From Flagellimonas aurea (GTDB lineage: Bacteria > Bacteroidota > Bacteroidia > Flavobacteriales > Flavobacteriaceae): a DNA stretch of 64,000 nucleotides. Positions 63,542-64,000 of the stretch are shown here, one piece after another. The position numbers were made by a program, and so were the translations under genes. The notes below the pieces were generated by a model. That model did not search any database. It worked only from the letters and a program-made list of their open reading frames with translations, and was not told the origin of the DNA. The DNA lies in assembly GCF_017313785.1 (NCBI RefSeq), contig NZ_JAFLNL010000003.1:310001-374000 (forward strand). Reading direction: 5' to 3'. Each line of letters begins with the position of its first letter. The first letter of the stretch is position 1.

Positions 63542-64000
63542 TTACTGTATGATTTTGGGATGTATTTCCATATCCTCCCGCAGTGTCCCGGCACCTTCAT
63601 ATACCACGATATCCCCCGGAACCAGTCCTTGTGTAACCACAAAACTCTCATTGGTGGCCAAGGACATCACCTGTATTTCCGTACTCACAACACGGTTATC
63701 GACCACCTTGTATACCATGCGTTTGTCCTGGAGTTCAAAGGTGGATTTCTGAGGGACCAATAGCGCGTTTTGATAGGTCTGCTCCATGATCAAGCTACCA
63801 CTACCCCCACTACGGATCATATAATCACTGTTCGGAAAAGTTGCCCTTATCCTGGCGGCCCCCGTATTTCGATCGAGTAGCCCGGCTATCGAAGTAATGG
63901 TCCCTTCCGCCTTCGCCCGCTCTCCATTGGAAAGAACGAGTTGGACTTTTGGGAAATGCTTTAATTTTTCGTCCAGAGTCTCGCCTTCATAGGCATTGTA
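63542..64000 (-). CDS. RND periplasmic adaptor subunit, partial
   Basis: C-terminal part of an HlyD/AcrA-type membrane-fusion protein; the frame runs off the right edge of the window, so the N-terminus is missing. Visible are GLLDRNTGAARIRATFPNSD (the beta-barrel segment), LVPQKSTFELQDKRMVYKVV and LVPGDIVVYEGAGTLREDM, all typical of adaptor C-termini. It would link the pump to the TolC-type channel in the periplasm. The gene ends about 75 bp before the pump start, in the usual adaptor-pump-channel order. Confidence 0.88.
   Translation of the reverse strand, partial: YNAYEGETLDEKLKHFPKVQLVLSNGERAKAEGTITSIAGLLDRNTGAARIRATFPNSDYMIRSGGSGSLIMEQTYQNALLVPQKSTFELQDKRMVYKVVDNRVVSTEIQVMSLATNESFVVTQGLVPGDIVVYEGAGTLREDMEIHPKIIQ

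Overview
The window looks like a piece of a marine-type Flavobacteriaceae (Bacteroidota) chromosome carrying a large conjugative element and a defence-like island. Three things support this. The transfer genes follow the Bacteroidota TraE-F-G-I-J-K-M-N-O-Q order (CTnDOT type). Several promoters fit the Bacteroidota TTG / TAnnTTTG pattern. The lipoproteins and outer-membrane genes are typical of the group. Genus was not determined.

Region 1 (137-8530) is AT-rich accessory DNA. A tight five-gene plus-strand operon encodes a SIS-HAD fusion, a phosphoribosyltransferase-like protein, an AAA/ORC-Cdc6-like ATPase, an unrecognised alpha/beta protein and a PfkB sugar/nucleoside kinase. The mix of one NTPase with several nucleotide- or sugar-phosphate enzymes looks like a biological conflict system, and it is the best candidate here for an undescribed one. 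Two convergent minus-strand genes of unknown function follow. Region 2 (8650-12721) is a run of small minus-strand units: a decayed gene, several hypothetical genes, a zinc-ribbon gene, an ADP-ribosyltransferase-like gene and a DUF4209-like gene with a HEPN-type motif. They are separated by palindromic DNA that begins and ends with GCTAAC / GTTGG(C/G), resembling integron attC sites.

Region 3 (13012-26528) is a minus-strand block. It holds a PRTRC module (E, C, a small ORF, an F-like protein, B and the ThiF/E1-like protein), an AbiE-type type IV toxin-antitoxin pair with a clear palindromic operator, a 1623-residue methylase-helicase of the DarB-like kind, two unknown proteins and an M23 peptidase. 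Region 4 (26604-46989) runs on the plus strand. It has a degenerate and an intact Toprim protein, a DUF3945-like protein, a coupling ATPase, an XRE regulator, ParA, a DUF3408-like protein and then the full mating-pair formation operon. It ends in a 1118-residue TraQ-like lipoprotein built from about nine repeats. Regions 3 and 4 are visibly more GC-rich than region 1 and than the chromosome to the right. No relaxase or integrase was recognised, so the element must extend left of the window, use them in trans, or be incomplete. The end near 47.0 kb is inferred only from gene content.

Region 5 (47032-64000) looks like ordinary chromosome: a small lipoprotein, type II NADH dehydrogenase, YCII protein, aldo/keto reductase, quinone oxidoreductase, universal stress protein, PAP2 phosphatase, aconitase A, a hypothetical gene, and an RND efflux operon (adaptor, pump, TolC-type channel). 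The efflux operon is translationally linked to a [2Fe-2S] ferredoxin-adenylate cyclase.
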